Program-made: the position numbers and the translations under genes
NCBI RefSeq assembly: GCF_030705305.1
Contig: NZ_JAUZEE010000004.1
Location: forward strand, 124,001 to 188,000
DNA length: 64,000 nt
Origin: Leptothrix discophora
GTDB lineage: Bacteria > Pseudomonadota > Gammaproteobacteria > Burkholderiales > Burkholderiaceae_C
Direction: 5' to 3'
The notes under the pieces: generated by a model
What the model saw: the letters and a program-made list of their open reading frames with translations, nothing else
Database searches by the model: none
What the model was told of the DNA's origin: nothing
Part shown: positions 1 to 10,124 of the stretch, one piece after another
Numbering within the stretch: position 1 is the stretch's first letter
How the letters are laid out: each line of letters opens with the position of its first letter

Positions 1-1
1 C

Positions 2-247
2 GACGGCGCGACCCGCGTGATCCGCTTCGACGCGCCGATGACGCTGTCGGTGCTGGCCAATGGCCGTGTCCACCCGGCCTTCGGCCTGCAGGGTGGCTCA
101 GCCGGTGAGCCTGGCCGCAACCACGTGGTGCGCACCGATGGCCGCATCGAGGTGCTCGGCCACATCGGCCAGGTCGACGTGCGGCCCGGCGACCGGCTGG
201 TGCTGGAGACACCCGGCGGCGGCGGCTGGGGTCCGCCGCCGGCCTGA
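2..247 (+). CDS. Hydantoinase B/oxoprolinase family protein, C-terminal fragment
   Basis: Only the last 81 codons are inside the window, and the gene enters from the left edge. The visible tail has the usual end of the HyuB/5-oxoprolinase B domain: a G-GS-GEPG segment, then V-PGDRLVLETPGGGGWG close to the stop. Known members are ATP-dependent hydrolases of hydantoins or 5-oxoproline that work with a HyuA-type subunit or domain. Substrate and full length cannot be judged here. The stop almost touches the stop of the convergent protease gene on the other strand, with no room for a separate terminator. Confidence 0.8.
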   Translation, partial: DGATRVIRFDAPMTLSVLANGRVHPAFGLQGGSAGEPGRNHVVRTDGRIEVLGHIGQVDVRPGDRLVLETPGGGGWGPPPA

Positions 248-248
248 C

Positions 249-3125
249 TCAGCGCGGTCCGAAGGCGCCCTTGACCTGCTGCGCCGGGGGCCGCGACCAG
301 CCGCCACGGCCGTTGCCCGTGGAAGGCATGGAGGACTTGGGGTTGGTGGCATCCGCACCGGCCGACTGGATCGCGATGCCCGACAGCGGCGCCACCTGCA
401 GGTCCAGGTCGCTGCGGTTGCCGCGCACGTCGATCACGTCCAGCGCCGCATTGGCCGACAGCAGCGGGTAGGCCCCGCAGGCCTCGCCGCGCTGGCAGAT
501 GAAGTCGTCGTTGTCGAGGTCGCTGCCGGCCACGATCGACACCCGGCCGCCGCTGAAGCCGGGGTACTGCCAGCGCAGCAGGCCGTCCGCGCCACGATCG
601 GCCCGCACGGCATCGAGGGTGGTGCCGGTGTCGGGGTTGATCAGCAGGACGTAGATCGGGCCGAGGTCCCCGGCTGCGCTGTCACCGGCGGCGAACTTGC
701 GCCAGGTCACCGGCACCGTCAGCGTGCGGGCGGTCGACATCGTGAAGGTCAGGCTGGCGTACCGGGTGCCGACCCCCAGCTGCACGCTGCGGTTCACCTG
801 CACCGTGTAGCGGCCCAGGCCGGTGCCCGACGACACCGGGGCCTGCACCGTGACGGCGGCGTTGTCGCTGGTGACGGAGACGACCCGTTCGGACGTCGCG
901 GACGTCACGCCGAGGTCGATCGTCGCGCTCACGGACAGCCCACCCAGGTCGACCTGCGACGGCGAGGCGACCACGATGCCTTCCGGCGCGGCCGCGCCAC
1001 CGGCCAGCGCGAGCGCGGCATCGACCGCCTTGCGGGCATTGATCAGCCCGTGGCCATAGATCGGATCGCGGAAGGCGACGCCCAGGTCATCGCTGATCGA
1101 GCCGGCGGTCAGCAGCGCGTCGATCTGCCCGACCGTCAATCCCGGGTGGACGTAGCGCATCAGCGCCAGCACCCCGGCCACATGCGGTGCGGCCATCGAG
1201 GTGCCCTGCATGCCGCCGAAGGTCGCCAGGCGGTTGCCAGCGGCATCGAAGGTCGCCACGTCGCTGTAGACCGCATCGGCCACGCCGGTGCCGGTGGTCG
1301 AACGGCGCGTGTCGCCGCCGGGCGCGGCCAGGGCGACCGTCTCGCCGAAGTTGGAATAGGGCGCGCGCTGCGCCGCTGCATCGAGCGCGCTGACCGCGAT
1401 CGCGCCGGGGCAGTTGGCCGGCGAGCCGACCGGACCGGCCGAGTTGCCGGCCGCCACGACCACGGCGACGCCGGCCGCGCGCACCGCCGCGATGGCATCG
1501 CCAAAGGCCGGCTCGCAGGCGCCGTCGCTGCCCAGGCTCATGTTGATCACGTCGGCCCGGCGCGCCGGCAGCACGCCGGCGTTGTTGCCCAGGCCGGCGG
1601 CGTAGCGCATGGCGTTGACGATGTCGACCGTCGTGGCGCCGCCAGAGGGAGGAAACACCCGCAGCGGCAGGATCTGCGCCATCGGCGCGACGCCCGCGCC
1701 GCCGATGGCGTTGAAGGTCGCAGCCGCCACCGTGCCGGCGACGTGGGTGCCGTGGAAGACCGGCTGGTCGGCCTGCGTCGCGGTGTTGTCGCCACTGGGC
1801 AGGTTGCCGTCGCCGGGCGTCACGTTCGAGATGAAGGCCCGGCCGCTGGACACCAGCTGCGGCGCGAGGTCCGGGTGGTTCAGCACCACGCCGTCGTCGA
1901 TCACCGCGACGATGGGCCGCGCCGTCGGCTGGGTCGCGAGGCCCGCGATGCGCGCCATGGCCGCCGGCAGGTTGATCTGCTCGTAGTGCCAGCGCTGGTA
2001 GGCGTAGCTGCGGTCGTTCGGCGGAAAGGTCCCGACCAGCTGAGGCACCTGCAGGCGCGCATGGAGGTGGTTGGGCTGCACGTAGTCGTAGGCGCCCGTG
2101 GCCTGCAGCGCCTTGGCGAGCTGGAGCGTGTCGATCCAGCGCTGGGCCGGGCTGTCGGTGGCGGTGGTGGTGGCCGTGGTGGTGCTGGTGGCGGTGCCGA
2201 GGGCCGCCAGTCGCCCCGGGACAGCCTGGCCGACGGCCTGGCCCTGCAGCGCCTGGCGGGCCAGGCGGCGGCCTTCGGGCGTGGCGGGCAGCCGCAGCAG
2301 GTGCGGATGGCGGGCGCCCGGCGCACCCAGCGTGGGCAGGCCCTGGATGCCGGTCGCGGCCAGCCGCGTCTTCAGCGTCGCCAGCAGGTGGTCGGCCAGC
2401 GGGCGGTCGGCCAGGCCCTGGCGCGTGCCGCTCGCCTTGGGCTGGGCCACCAGCTGGCCGGACAGCACCGGGGTGGTGGTGGTGGACTCCGCGCAGGTCG
2501 AGGCCGTGTCCGGCGCGCCGATGCGCAGGTTGTAGATCGCCGCACCCGAGTACGCGTTGACGTTGACGACGTAGCTGCCCGCCGCCGTCACCCGCACGCA
2601 CTCATGGCGTGTGGTGGTGCCGTTCGAACCGCCGCGCAGGGTGTTGTCGGCCGACACCACGTAGAGGTCCAGGTCGGCGCTGAGCGGATCGGCCGCGGAT
2701 TCGAGTTCGATCACCTGGTCGGCCACCAGGTCGACCCGCAGCCAGTCGTCCGCATCGCCGGGCCCGAAGTTGTTGCCCGCCGGCCCCGTGCCCACCACGT
2801 TGACCGTGCCGACCAGCAGCAGCGGCGCGGTCACGTTCTGCGCCGTCGCGATCGTGTCGTTGACGATGTAGGGCGCCTGGTTCGGGTCGTTGGTGTCGGT
2901 ATCGACCACCGCATTGGGGGCCAGGTTGACCTGCCCGGACAGGGTGTAGGTCGTCGGCGCCGGCGTGTCGCCCCCGCCCCCTCCGCCCCCTCCTCCCCCT
3001 CCACCACCGCAGGCAGCCAGCAGCAGCGCGAGGCTCGCCAACCACCGTTCGGCGCGCACGCCCCGGAAGCCGCAGGCCCGCCGCGCACCGCGCGACGTGG
3101 GGAGATTGGAAGGACGAGGCGTCAT
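249..3125 (-). CDS. Secreted subtilisin-like (S8) serine protease, lipoprotein
   Basis: The product is 958 residues. A signal peptide ends in a lipobox (LLLAAC, Cys39) followed directly by 13 glycines, so the enzyme is probably lipid-anchored to the envelope or exported further. Next comes a beta-rich region like a pre-peptidase C-terminal (PPC) domain (DDWLRVDL, DLDLYVV), a Thr-rich linker near residue 320, and an S8 catalytic domain with Asp410 (AVIDDGV), His461 (HGTHVAGT) and Ser643 (GTSMAAPHVAG). About 250 residues follow the catalytic domain. The ATG at 3125 was chosen because it is followed at once by a good signal peptide; the frame stays open upstream, but that part overlaps the next gene. 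It probably degrades extracellular protein. Not part of an operon. Confidence 0.88.
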   Translation of the reverse strand: MTPRPSNLPTSRGARRACGFRGVRAERWLASLALLLAACGGGGGGGGGGGGGDTPAPTTYTLSGQVNLAPNAVVDTDTNDPNQAPYIVNDTIATAQNVTAPLLLVGTVNVVGTGPAGNNFGPGDADDWLRVDLVADQVIELESAADPLSADLDLYVVSADNTLRGGSNGTTTRHECVRVTAAGSYVVNVNAYSGAAIYNLRIGAPDTASTCAESTTTTPVLSGQLVAQPKASGTRQGLADRPLADHLLATLKTRLAATGIQGLPTLGAPGARHPHLLRLPATPEGRRLARQALQGQAVGQAVPGRLAALGTATSTTTATTTATDSPAQRWIDTLQLAKALQATGAYDYVQPNHLHARLQVPQLVGTFPPNDRSYAYQRWHYEQINLPAAMARIAGLATQPTARPIVAVIDDGVVLNHPDLAPQLVSSGRAFISNVTPGDGNLPSGDNTATQADQPVFHGTHVAGTVAAATFNAIGGAGVAPMAQILPLRVFPPSGGATTVDIVNAMRYAAGLGNNAGVLPARRADVINMSLGSDGACEPAFGDAIAAVRAAGVAVVVAAGNSAGPVGSPANCPGAIAVSALDAAAQRAPYSNFGETVALAAPGGDTRRSTTGTGVADAVYSDVATFDAAGNRLATFGGMQGTSMAAPHVAGVLALMRYVHPGLTVGQIDALLTAGSISDDLGVAFRDPIYGHGLINARKAVDAALALAGGAAAPEGIVVASPSQVDLGGLSVSATIDLGVTSATSERVVSVTSDNAAVTVQAPVSSGTGLGRYTVQVNRSVQLGVGTRYASLTFTMSTARTLTVPVTWRKFAAGDSAAGDLGPIYVLLINPDTGTTLDAVRADRGADGLLRWQYPGFSGGRVSIVAGSDLDNDDFICQRGEACGAYPLLSANAALDVIDVRGNRSDLDLQVAPLSGIAIQSAGADATNPKSSMPSTGNGRGGWSRPPAQQVKGAFGPR
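2970..3008 (-). repeat. Poly-glycine codon tract after the lipobox
   Basis: Thirteen consecutive Gly codons (mixed GGC, GGG, GGA, GGT) follow the lipobox cysteine of the S8 protease. The DNA is a run of C with scattered T and G on the + strand, so it could change length by slippage. It probably acts as a flexible tether between the lipid anchor and the folded domains. Confidence 0.85.
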
Positions 3126-3213
3126 GGTCCGGCGTTTCGCTTGACTTGGGTCGGACCATGCTAGCCAGCCTGCATGAACCTCGCCCACCGGGCATCCACA
3201 GGGTGGGTGATGA

Positions 3214-3256
<43 letters not shown>

Positions 3257-3334
3257 TGTGGGTGTGCGCGTGGTCAAGCGCGATGCCCACGGCCTGGCGC
3301 GGACCCTGTGTCGGGACCGCGCCAGGTTCCGTCC

Positions 3335-5596
3335 TCAGGCCTGCTGGAACGGCAGGCTGCGGATCGGCTGGCCGCTCAGGCGGGCGAGCGCGTTGGCCCA
3401 GGCCGGCGCGAGCGGGGGCAGGCCGGGTTCGCCCATGCCGGTCGGCGGCTCGGCGCTGGGCACGACGTGAACGGCGAACTCGGGCATCTGCGGCATGCGC
3501 GGCACGACGTAGTCGCCGAAGTTGCCCTGCTCGACCACGCCGTCCTTGAGCGTGATCGCCGCGCCGGGCAGGCACATGCCCAGGCCCATCAGCGCCCCGC
3601 CCTGCACCTGCGCCTCCAGCGAACGCGGGTTGACGACGAGGTTGCAGTGCACGCCGGCCGTGACGCGGTGCAGGACCGGCTGGCCCTGCTCGATCGAAGC
3701 CTCGACCACATAGGCCACGACCGACTGGAAGGACTCGTGCACCGCCACGCCCCAGGCCCGGCCGGCCGGCAGCTGGCGCTGGCCGTAGCCCGACTTCTCG
3801 ACCGCCAGCTGCAGGGCGGCCTTGTGGCGCGGGTGTCCGTCGCCCATCAGCGCCAGCCGGTAGGCGACCGGGTCCTGCTTCGTCGTGCGGGCGATCTCGT
3901 CGACCAGCGTTTCCATCACGAAGGCCGTGTGGGTGCTGCCCACGCTGCGCCACCACAGCACCGGCACGTTGACCTTGGGGTGGTGCACGGTCAGGCGCAT
4001 CGGGATGGCGTAGGGCTCCTTCATGCCCTCGACGGCGGTCTCGTCGATGCCGCCCTTGACCATGAAGGACTCGAAGGGCGAGCCGGCCAGGATGGACTGG
4101 CCGACGATGACGTGGTCCCAGGCGGTGATGCGGCCCTTCTCGTCGAAGCCGATCCGGGCGGTGTGCAGGTGCATCGGCCGGTAGTAGCCGCCGCGGATGT
4201 CGTCCTCGCGGCTCCAGACCATGCGCACCGGCACGTTCAGGCCGGCCGCGCGGGCGGCCTTGGCCACGCCGCAGGCCTCGACGATGTAGTCGCTGCTCGG
4301 CACGGCGCGGCGGCCGAAGCCGCCACCGGCCATCTGCACGTGGACGCGGACCTTGTCGGGCGCGACGCCCAGCACCTTGGCCGCGGCCATGCCGTCCAGG
4401 CCGGGCATCTGCGAGCCCAGCCACAGCTCGACCGCGTCACCGGCCGGGCTGATCGCGACGGTGCAGTTCAGCGGCTCCATCGGCGCGTGCGCGAGGTAGG
4501 GGAACTGGAACTCGGCGCGGATCTGGTGCGGCGCGCTCGCCAGCGCCGACACGTCGGCGTCGTACTTGCGCGGGCCGGGCTGGCTGGCCAGCTCGCGGTA
4601 CTGCACCAACTGGCGGGCGCTGTCGACCTTCTCGACGCCCGACAGGTCCCAGTCCAGCTTCAGCGCGTCGCGGCCCTGGCGCGCCGGCCAGTAGCCGTCG
4701 GCGATGACGACGACGCCCTCGCCGCCGCGGTCGGTCGGCACGCGCAGCACGGCCTTGACGCCGGCGATGGCCTTGGCGGCCTTGTCGTCCAGCGCCTTGA
4801 GCCGGCCGCCGAACACCGGCGGGTGGGCGACCACGGCCGTCAGCATGCCGGGCAGACGCACGTCGATGCCGTAGTCCTGCTGGCCGCTGGCCTTGTCGCG
4901 GGCGTCCAGGCGGGTGGTCGGCTGGCCGATCAGGCGGAAGGTCTTCGGGTCCTTCAGCGTGACCTGCTGCGGCACCGGCAGCGCGGCGGCGGCCTCGGCC
5001 AGTTCGCCGTAGCCGGCGCGCTGGCCGGCCGGGCCGATGACCTGGCCGCGCTCGGTGCGCAACGTCGCCGCGTCCACCTTCCAGCGCTGCGCGGCGGCGG
5101 CCAGCAGCATCGCGCGGGCCCGTGCGCCGAGTTCGCGGTACTGGGCATACGAGCGGTTCATCGAGCCCGAGCCGCCGGTGATGTGGATGCCGAAGATCGG
5201 GTCGACGTAGGCCGGGTCGTTGCTGCCGTGGACCGCGCTGACGCGCGACCAGTCGGCGTCGAGTTCCTCGGCCAGGATCATCGGCAGCGCGGTGTGCACG
5301 CCCTGGCCGAAGTCGAGCCGGTTGATCGTGACGATGACGCGGCCGTCGGTCTCGATGCGCAGGAAGGCCGACGGCAGCTGGGTCGGCTTGAGGCCGGCCG
5401 GCTGGGCTGCCTGCTGGGCCGACACGGCCAGCGGGAAGGCACCGAGCGTCAGGCCACCGGCGACACCCAGCTTCAGGAAGCTGCGGCGCGCGAGGCCGGT
5501 GGCGGCCGGCGTGTCATCCGGGGCATGGCGACGGACCAGCGCCTGCAGCGCCTGCGGCAGGGCGTCGATGGGCAGGGAATCGTGTTCGACGTGCAT
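3335..5596 (-). CDS. iorB: Molybdopterin-binding large subunit, isoquinoline 1-oxidoreductase/aldehyde oxidase type
   Basis: The 753-residue protein is of the xanthine dehydrogenase family, IorB-like. It starts with a twin-arginine signal (LARRSFLKLG) ending in an Ala-rich stretch, so the folded cofactor-loaded enzyme should be exported to the periplasm by Tat. Later features include GSQMPGLDG, GGGFGRR and, near the C-terminus, GMGEPGLPPLAPA with the Glu that acts as base in this family. It pairs with the 2Fe-2S subunit encoded 13 bp upstream. The start at 5596 has a clear GAAGGAG site. Such enzymes hydroxylate N-heterocycles or oxidise aldehydes to acids using cytochrome or quinone acceptors; the substrate is not shown by the sequence. 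No chaperone gene (XdhC type) is nearby. Confidence 0.85.
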   Translation of the reverse strand: MHVEHDSLPIDALPQALQALVRRHAPDDTPAATGLARRSFLKLGVAGGLTLGAFPLAVSAQQAAQPAGLKPTQLPSAFLRIETDGRVIVTINRLDFGQGVHTALPMILAEELDADWSRVSAVHGSNDPAYVDPIFGIHITGGSGSMNRSYAQYRELGARARAMLLAAAAQRWKVDAATLRTERGQVIGPAGQRAGYGELAEAAAALPVPQQVTLKDPKTFRLIGQPTTRLDARDKASGQQDYGIDVRLPGMLTAVVAHPPVFGGRLKALDDKAAKAIAGVKAVLRVPTDRGGEGVVVIADGYWPARQGRDALKLDWDLSGVEKVDSARQLVQYRELASQPGPRKYDADVSALASAPHQIRAEFQFPYLAHAPMEPLNCTVAISPAGDAVELWLGSQMPGLDGMAAAKVLGVAPDKVRVHVQMAGGGFGRRAVPSSDYIVEACGVAKAARAAGLNVPVRMVWSREDDIRGGYYRPMHLHTARIGFDEKGRITAWDHVIVGQSILAGSPFESFMVKGGIDETAVEGMKEPYAIPMRLTVHHPKVNVPVLWWRSVGSTHTAFVMETLVDEIARTTKQDPVAYRLALMGDGHPRHKAALQLAVEKSGYGQRQLPAGRAWGVAVHESFQSVVAYVVEASIEQGQPVLHRVTAGVHCNLVVNPRSLEAQVQGGALMGLGMCLPGAAITLKDGVVEQGNFGDYVVPRMPQMPEFAVHVVPSAEPPTGMGEPGLPPLAPAWANALARLSGQPIRSLPFQQA

Positions 5597-5609
5597 GGTG
5601 TGCGCTCCT

Positions 5610-6083
5610 TCAGGCCAGCGACTGGGCGGCATCGGTGATGGCCGCACGGATGCGGGCGTAGGTGCCACAGCGGCAGATGTTGCCCGCCATGGCCGCGTCG
5701 ATCTGGGCGGCGCTGGGCTGGCGGCCGCGCGGCAGCGACTTCAGGAAGGCGGTCGCGCTCATGATCTGGCCGCTCTGGCAGTAGCCGCACTGGGCCACGT
5801 CGTGCTTGACCCAGGCCGCGTGCACGGCGGCGCCGACCTTGTCCTGGCCGGCCGTGACGGCCTCGATGGTGGTGACCTTGCGGCCCTGCGCCGCCGCGAT
5901 CGGCGTGACGCAGGAGCGGATCGCCTCGCCGTCCAGGTGGACGGTGCAGGCACCGCACTGGGCCGCGCCGCAACCGAACTTGGTGCCGGTCAGGCCGAGC
6001 GTGTCGCGCAGGGCCCAGAGGATGGGCGTGCCGGGGTCGATGTCGACCTGGCGCTCGGTGCCGTTGACGTGCAGGCTGCTCAT
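5610..6083 (-). CDS. iorA: 2Fe-2S subunit of molybdenum oxidoreductase
   Basis: This is the small subunit (157 residues) carrying two [2Fe-2S] clusters. The plant-type ferredoxin cluster is at [13 protein letters not shown] with a further Cys in IRSCVTP. The second, four-helix cluster is at QCGYCQSGQ and GNICRCGTY. Length and Cys layout match IorA/CoxS-type subunits that pass electrons away from the molybdenum centre of the partner. ATG 6083 was chosen for its AAGGAG site. It has no signal peptide, so it would be carried across by the Tat signal of IorB. The stop is 13 bp before iorB, so the two are surely co-transcribed. Confidence 0.88.
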   Translation of the reverse strand: MSSLHVNGTERQVDIDPGTPILWALRDTLGLTGTKFGCGAAQCGACTVHLDGEAIRSCVTPIAAAQGRKVTTIEAVTAGQDKVGAAVHAAWVKHDVAQCGYCQSGQIMSATAFLKSLPRGRQPSAAQIDAAMAGNICRCGTYARIRAAITDAAQSLA

Positions 6084-6137
6084 GGGTGGGTCTCCTTGGG
6101 GGCGTCGGAAGGGATGCGGGTCATTTTGGGCGAATCG

Positions 6138-6148
6138 ATGTTCGGTCA
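6138..6148. promoter_or_regulatory. Putative TetR operator upstream of iorAB
   Basis: ATGTTCGGTCA here matches ACGTTCGTTCA in front of the tetR gene (6773-6783) at 9 of 11 positions. The site lies about 55-65 bp upstream of the iorA start, and TTGACC within it on the minus strand could be a -35 element. Inference from a shared motif only. Confidence 0.35.
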
Positions 6149-6182
6149 ACGGACAGACCTTGGCGCGTGCAGGGGCATGGGT

Positions 6183-6755
6183 TCAGGCCTTCACGCCGTC
6201 CCAGAACACGCCGAAGGCCATGGCGAGGTGGGCCTCGCTGGCCTCGATCGCGCCGCTGCGCAGCAGCGCGGCGGTGTCGCGCACCGATCCGGCCATGGCA
6301 TTGACCAGCATCGGCGTGGGCAGGTCCTTGAGGATCTGCTGGGCCTTGGCGGCCTCGATCGGCGCGGTGAAGTCGGTCATCAGACGGGCCGACAGCGCCC
6401 GGCTCGATTCGCTGAACCAGGGCGAGTTGCTGTACTGCTCCATGAAGACCATCTCCGCCGCGTGCTGCAGGCGGTTGTCCAGCAGGCTGCGCCACATCTG
6501 CTGGAAGCGGGTCCGGAACGGTGCGGCCGGGTCGACGCCCTGCAGCACGCGCGCGGTCAGCGCCGTCTTGGCCTGCTCATAGAGGGCCGTCAGCAGCTCG
6601 TCCTTGCTGGCGTAGTAGACGTAGAGCGTGCCGGTGGCCACGCCGGCGCGGCGGGCGATGGCCGGCATGGTCAGGCCGCTCAGTCCGGCCTGCTCGACCA
6701 GGTCGAGCGTGGCCTGGGCGATGGCCTTGAGCTTCTCTTCGTCCTTGGGTTTCAC
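6183..6755 (-). CDS. TetR family transcriptional regulator
   Basis: About 190 residues with an N-terminal TetR helix-turn-helix (IARRAGVATGTLYVYYASKDEL) and a variable helical ligand domain. The start is uncertain. GTG 6755 gives a normal TetR N-terminus; TTG 6788 would add 11 residues but would put a 10-bp palindrome inside the coding region. Neither has a strong ribosome-binding site. The gene lies 100 bp upstream of iorAB in the same direction and just downstream of gcdH. The shared motif before tetR and iorA suggests that it represses itself and the oxidoreductase; control of the ali-bad operon is possible but has no visible site. Confidence 0.85.
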   Translation of the reverse strand: MKPKDEEKLKAIAQATLDLVEQAGLSGLTMPAIARRAGVATGTLYVYYASKDELLTALYEQAKTALTARVLQGVDPAAPFRTRFQQMWRSLLDNRLQHAAEMVFMEQYSNSPWFSESSRALSARLMTDFTAPIEAAKAQQILKDLPTPMLVNAMAGSVRDTAALLRSGAIEASEAHLAMAFGVFWDGVKA

Positions 6756-6769
6756 GACCCGATCGTAGC

Positions 6770-6783
6770 CGAACGTTCGTTCA
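6770..6783. promoter_or_regulatory. Palindrome at the start of the TetR gene, putative autoregulatory operator
   Basis: CGAACGTTCG (6770-6779) is a perfect 10-bp palindrome. It overlaps the 11-bp motif (6773-6783) that recurs before iorA. Position and symmetry suit a TetR autorepression site. Inference. Confidence 0.45.
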
Positions 6784-6847
6784 TCCAAAACCCGGGCTCA
6801 CCCGGCCCCGGCGCCCTCCCGGGGGCCGGTGTGCGGATGACGGCGGT

Positions 6848-8038
<1,191 letters not shown>

Positions 8039-8093
8039 GGGGAACTCCTGGCTGGAAAGGACTTGAGGGGGATGCGGCGAGGGCGGCGGGGTC

Positions 8094-9254
8094 TCAGTCG
8101 CGGTTCATCAGCGCCCGGCCGACGATGATCTGCTGGATCTGCGAGGTGCCCTCATACAGGCGCAGCAGGCGCACGTCGCGGTAGATGCGCTCGACCGGGT
8201 AGTCGTTGATGTAGCCCGCGCCGCCGTGGATCTGCACGCCGCGATCGGCCACGCGGCCGGCCATCTCGGTGCAGAACAGCTTGGCGCAGGAGACCCGCAT
8301 CGACACGTCCGGATCGGACACGTGCGCCGGCTTGCGGTCGAAGCGTTCGGCCACCTCGCGGATCAGCGCCCAGCCGGCCATCAGCTCGGCCTGGCTGTCG
8401 GCCAGCATGGCCTGGATGAGCTGGAACTCGCCGAGCGCCTTGCCGAACTGGCGGCGTTCGCGGGCATAGCGGGTCGATTCGTCGATGACGCGCCGGGCCA
8501 TGCCGCAGGCCACCGCCGCGATGTTCAGGCGCCCGCGGTCGAGCACCTTCATCGCCGTCTTGAAGCCCTGCCCCGGCACGCCGCCGATGATGTTGGCCGC
8601 CGGCACGCGCACGTTCTCCAGGATCACGTCGCAGGTCTTGGTGCCACGCTGGCCCATCTTCCGGTCGGGCTTGCCCAGCGTGATGCCCGGCAAGTCGGCC
8701 GGCACGATGAAGGCCGACACGCCGGCCGCGCCGGGCCCGCCGGTGCGCGCCATCAGCGTGAAGGCACCGGCACGCGGCGCGTTGGTGATGTAGCGCTTGG
8801 TGCCGTTGAGGATGTAGTGGTCGCCGTCGGCCTCGGCGCGGGTCTTCAACGAGGCCGCGTCCGAGCCCGCATCCGGCTCGGTCAGCGCGAAGGACATGAC
8901 CAGCTCGCCGCTGGCCACGCGCGGCAGGATCTCGGCCTTCTGCTCGGGCGTGCCGTCCATCAGGATGCCCTGCGAGCCGATGCCGATGTTGGTGCCGAAG
9001 ACCGAGCGGAAGGCCGGCGCGGTGCGGCCCAGCTCGAAGTTGACCTGCACCTCCTGGCTGACCGACAGGCCGATGCCGCCGTAGTCGTCCGGCACGGTCA
9101 GGCCGAACAGGCCCATCGCCTTCATCGCCTCGACCAGCGCGGGCGGCACCTCGTCGTGCTCTTCCAGGTGGTTCTCGGCCGGCACCAGCTGCTCGCGCAC
9201 GAAACGCTGGACGGTGGACAGCAGCAGCTCGAAGGATTCGGGGTCGATGGCCAT
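8094..9254 (-). CDS. Acyl-CoA dehydrogenase
   Basis: A 386-residue acyl-CoA dehydrogenase with all standard segments: [47 protein letters not shown] and the C-terminal [10 protein letters not shown] containing the catalytic Glu. It lies between badK and gcdH. Its likely role is oxidation of a linear acyl-CoA made after ring opening, such as pimeloyl-CoA, or another ring-level step as proposed for BadJ-type proteins; sequence alone does not separate these. It is one full-length polypeptide, unlike the two-subunit PimCD pimeloyl-CoA dehydrogenases. The hydratase, hydroxyacyl-CoA dehydrogenase and thiolase for full beta-oxidation are not in the window. Confidence 0.85.
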   Translation of the reverse strand: MAIDPESFELLLSTVQRFVREQLVPAENHLEEHDEVPPALVEAMKAMGLFGLTVPDDYGGIGLSVSQEVQVNFELGRTAPAFRSVFGTNIGIGSQGILMDGTPEQKAEILPRVASGELVMSFALTEPDAGSDAASLKTRAEADGDHYILNGTKRYITNAPRAGAFTLMARTGGPGAAGVSAFIVPADLPGITLGKPDRKMGQRGTKTCDVILENVRVPAANIIGGVPGQGFKTAMKVLDRGRLNIAAVACGMARRVIDESTRYARERRQFGKALGEFQLIQAMLADSQAELMAGWALIREVAERFDRKPAHVSDPDVSMRVSCAKLFCTEMAGRVADRGVQIHGGAGYINDYPVERIYRDVRLLRLYEGTSQIQQIIVGRALMNRD

Positions 9255-9293
9255 GAAGGGTTCTCGTGTGGGGGGCGTTTCAGCCGTGGCGAT

Positions 9294-10124
9294 TCAACGG
9301 TGCCGGAACACCGGCTTGCGCTTGTCGAGGAAGGCCTGCATGCCCTCGTGCGCGTCCTCGCTGGCGAAGCGGGCATGCAGCTGGCGGCGCTCGAACCAGA
9401 TGCCCTCGCCGAGCGAGGACTCGTGGGCCCGGTTGACCGATTCCTTGATCGCCATGAGCGCCGGCAGCGAGTAGCCGGCGATCTGCGTGGCCAGCGCCAG
9501 CGTGTCCTCGCGCAGGCGCTCGTCGGGCACCACCCGCGAGACCAGGCCGTAGCGATCGGCCTCGTCGGCATCGAGCGTGCGCGCCGACAGGCACATGTCC
9601 ATCGCCTTGGCCTTGCCGATGGCACGCGGCAGGCGCTGCGTGCCACCGGCGCCCGGCAGCATTGCGAGCTTGACCTCGGGCAGCGCGAACCGGGCGCTGC
9701 GTGCGGCCACCACGATGTCGCAGGCCAGCGCCAGCTCGCAGCCACCGCCCATCGCGTAGCCGGCGACGGCGGCGATGACCGGCTTGCGCACGCGCCGGAT
9801 GGTCTCCCAGTTGCGCGTGATGAACTCGCTGCTGAAGACGTCCATGTAGGTCCACGTCGCCATGACCGCGATGTCGGCACCGGCCGCGAAGGCGCGCTCG
9901 CCACCGGTGATGACGATGGCGCCGATCGCCGCGTCCGCATCGAAGGCCAGCAGGGCCGCGCCGAGCGCGTCCATCAGCGCGTCGTTGAGCGCGTTGAGCT
10001 GCTGCGGCCGGTTCAGCGTGATGAGGCCGACGCGGCCGATGACCTCGGTCAGCACGGGCATCCCGGCAGCCGAGGCGGACCCGTCGTTCTCGCTCGACAG
10101 GGGCGTCTGCGGCGCGCGGCTCAT
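9294..10124 (-). CDS. badK: Cyclohex-1-ene-1-carboxyl-CoA hydratase (crotonase family)
   Basis: The 276-residue crotonase is close in recalled sequence to Rhodopseudomonas palustris BadK over ALNDALMDALG, FITRNWETIR and KAKAMDMCLSAR. Oxyanion-hole and catalytic segments are present: AFAAGADI, GGGCELALACD, ALPEVKLAMLPGAGGTQRLPR. It should add water to cyclohex-1-ene-1-carboxyl-CoA to give 2-hydroxycyclohexane-1-carboxyl-CoA. Its ATG overlaps the TGA of the upstream Bug gene (ATGA), so translation is probably coupled. The roughly 20-residue N-terminal extension before MPVLTEVIGR is unusual, and a later start is possible. Confidence 0.85.
   Translation of the reverse strand: MSRAPQTPLSSENDGSASAAGMPVLTEVIGRVGLITLNRPQQLNALNDALMDALGAALLAFDADAAIGAIVITGGERAFAAGADIAVMATWTYMDVFSSEFITRNWETIRRVRKPVIAAVAGYAMGGGCELALACDIVVAARSARFALPEVKLAMLPGAGGTQRLPRAIGKAKAMDMCLSARTLDADEADRYGLVSRVVPDERLREDTLALATQIAGYSLPALMAIKESVNRAHESSLGEGIWFERRQLHARFASEDAHEGMQAFLDKRKPVFRHR

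Noticed and set aside
60-3164. Very long plus-strand open frame opposite the S8 protease
   Set aside because: It is rich in Arg/His/Ala/Gly with no domain; it is the antisense of a high-GC gene. The catalytic triad and signal peptide are on the minus strand. The same applies to the long plus-strand frames opposite iorB, gcdH, uvrB and others.
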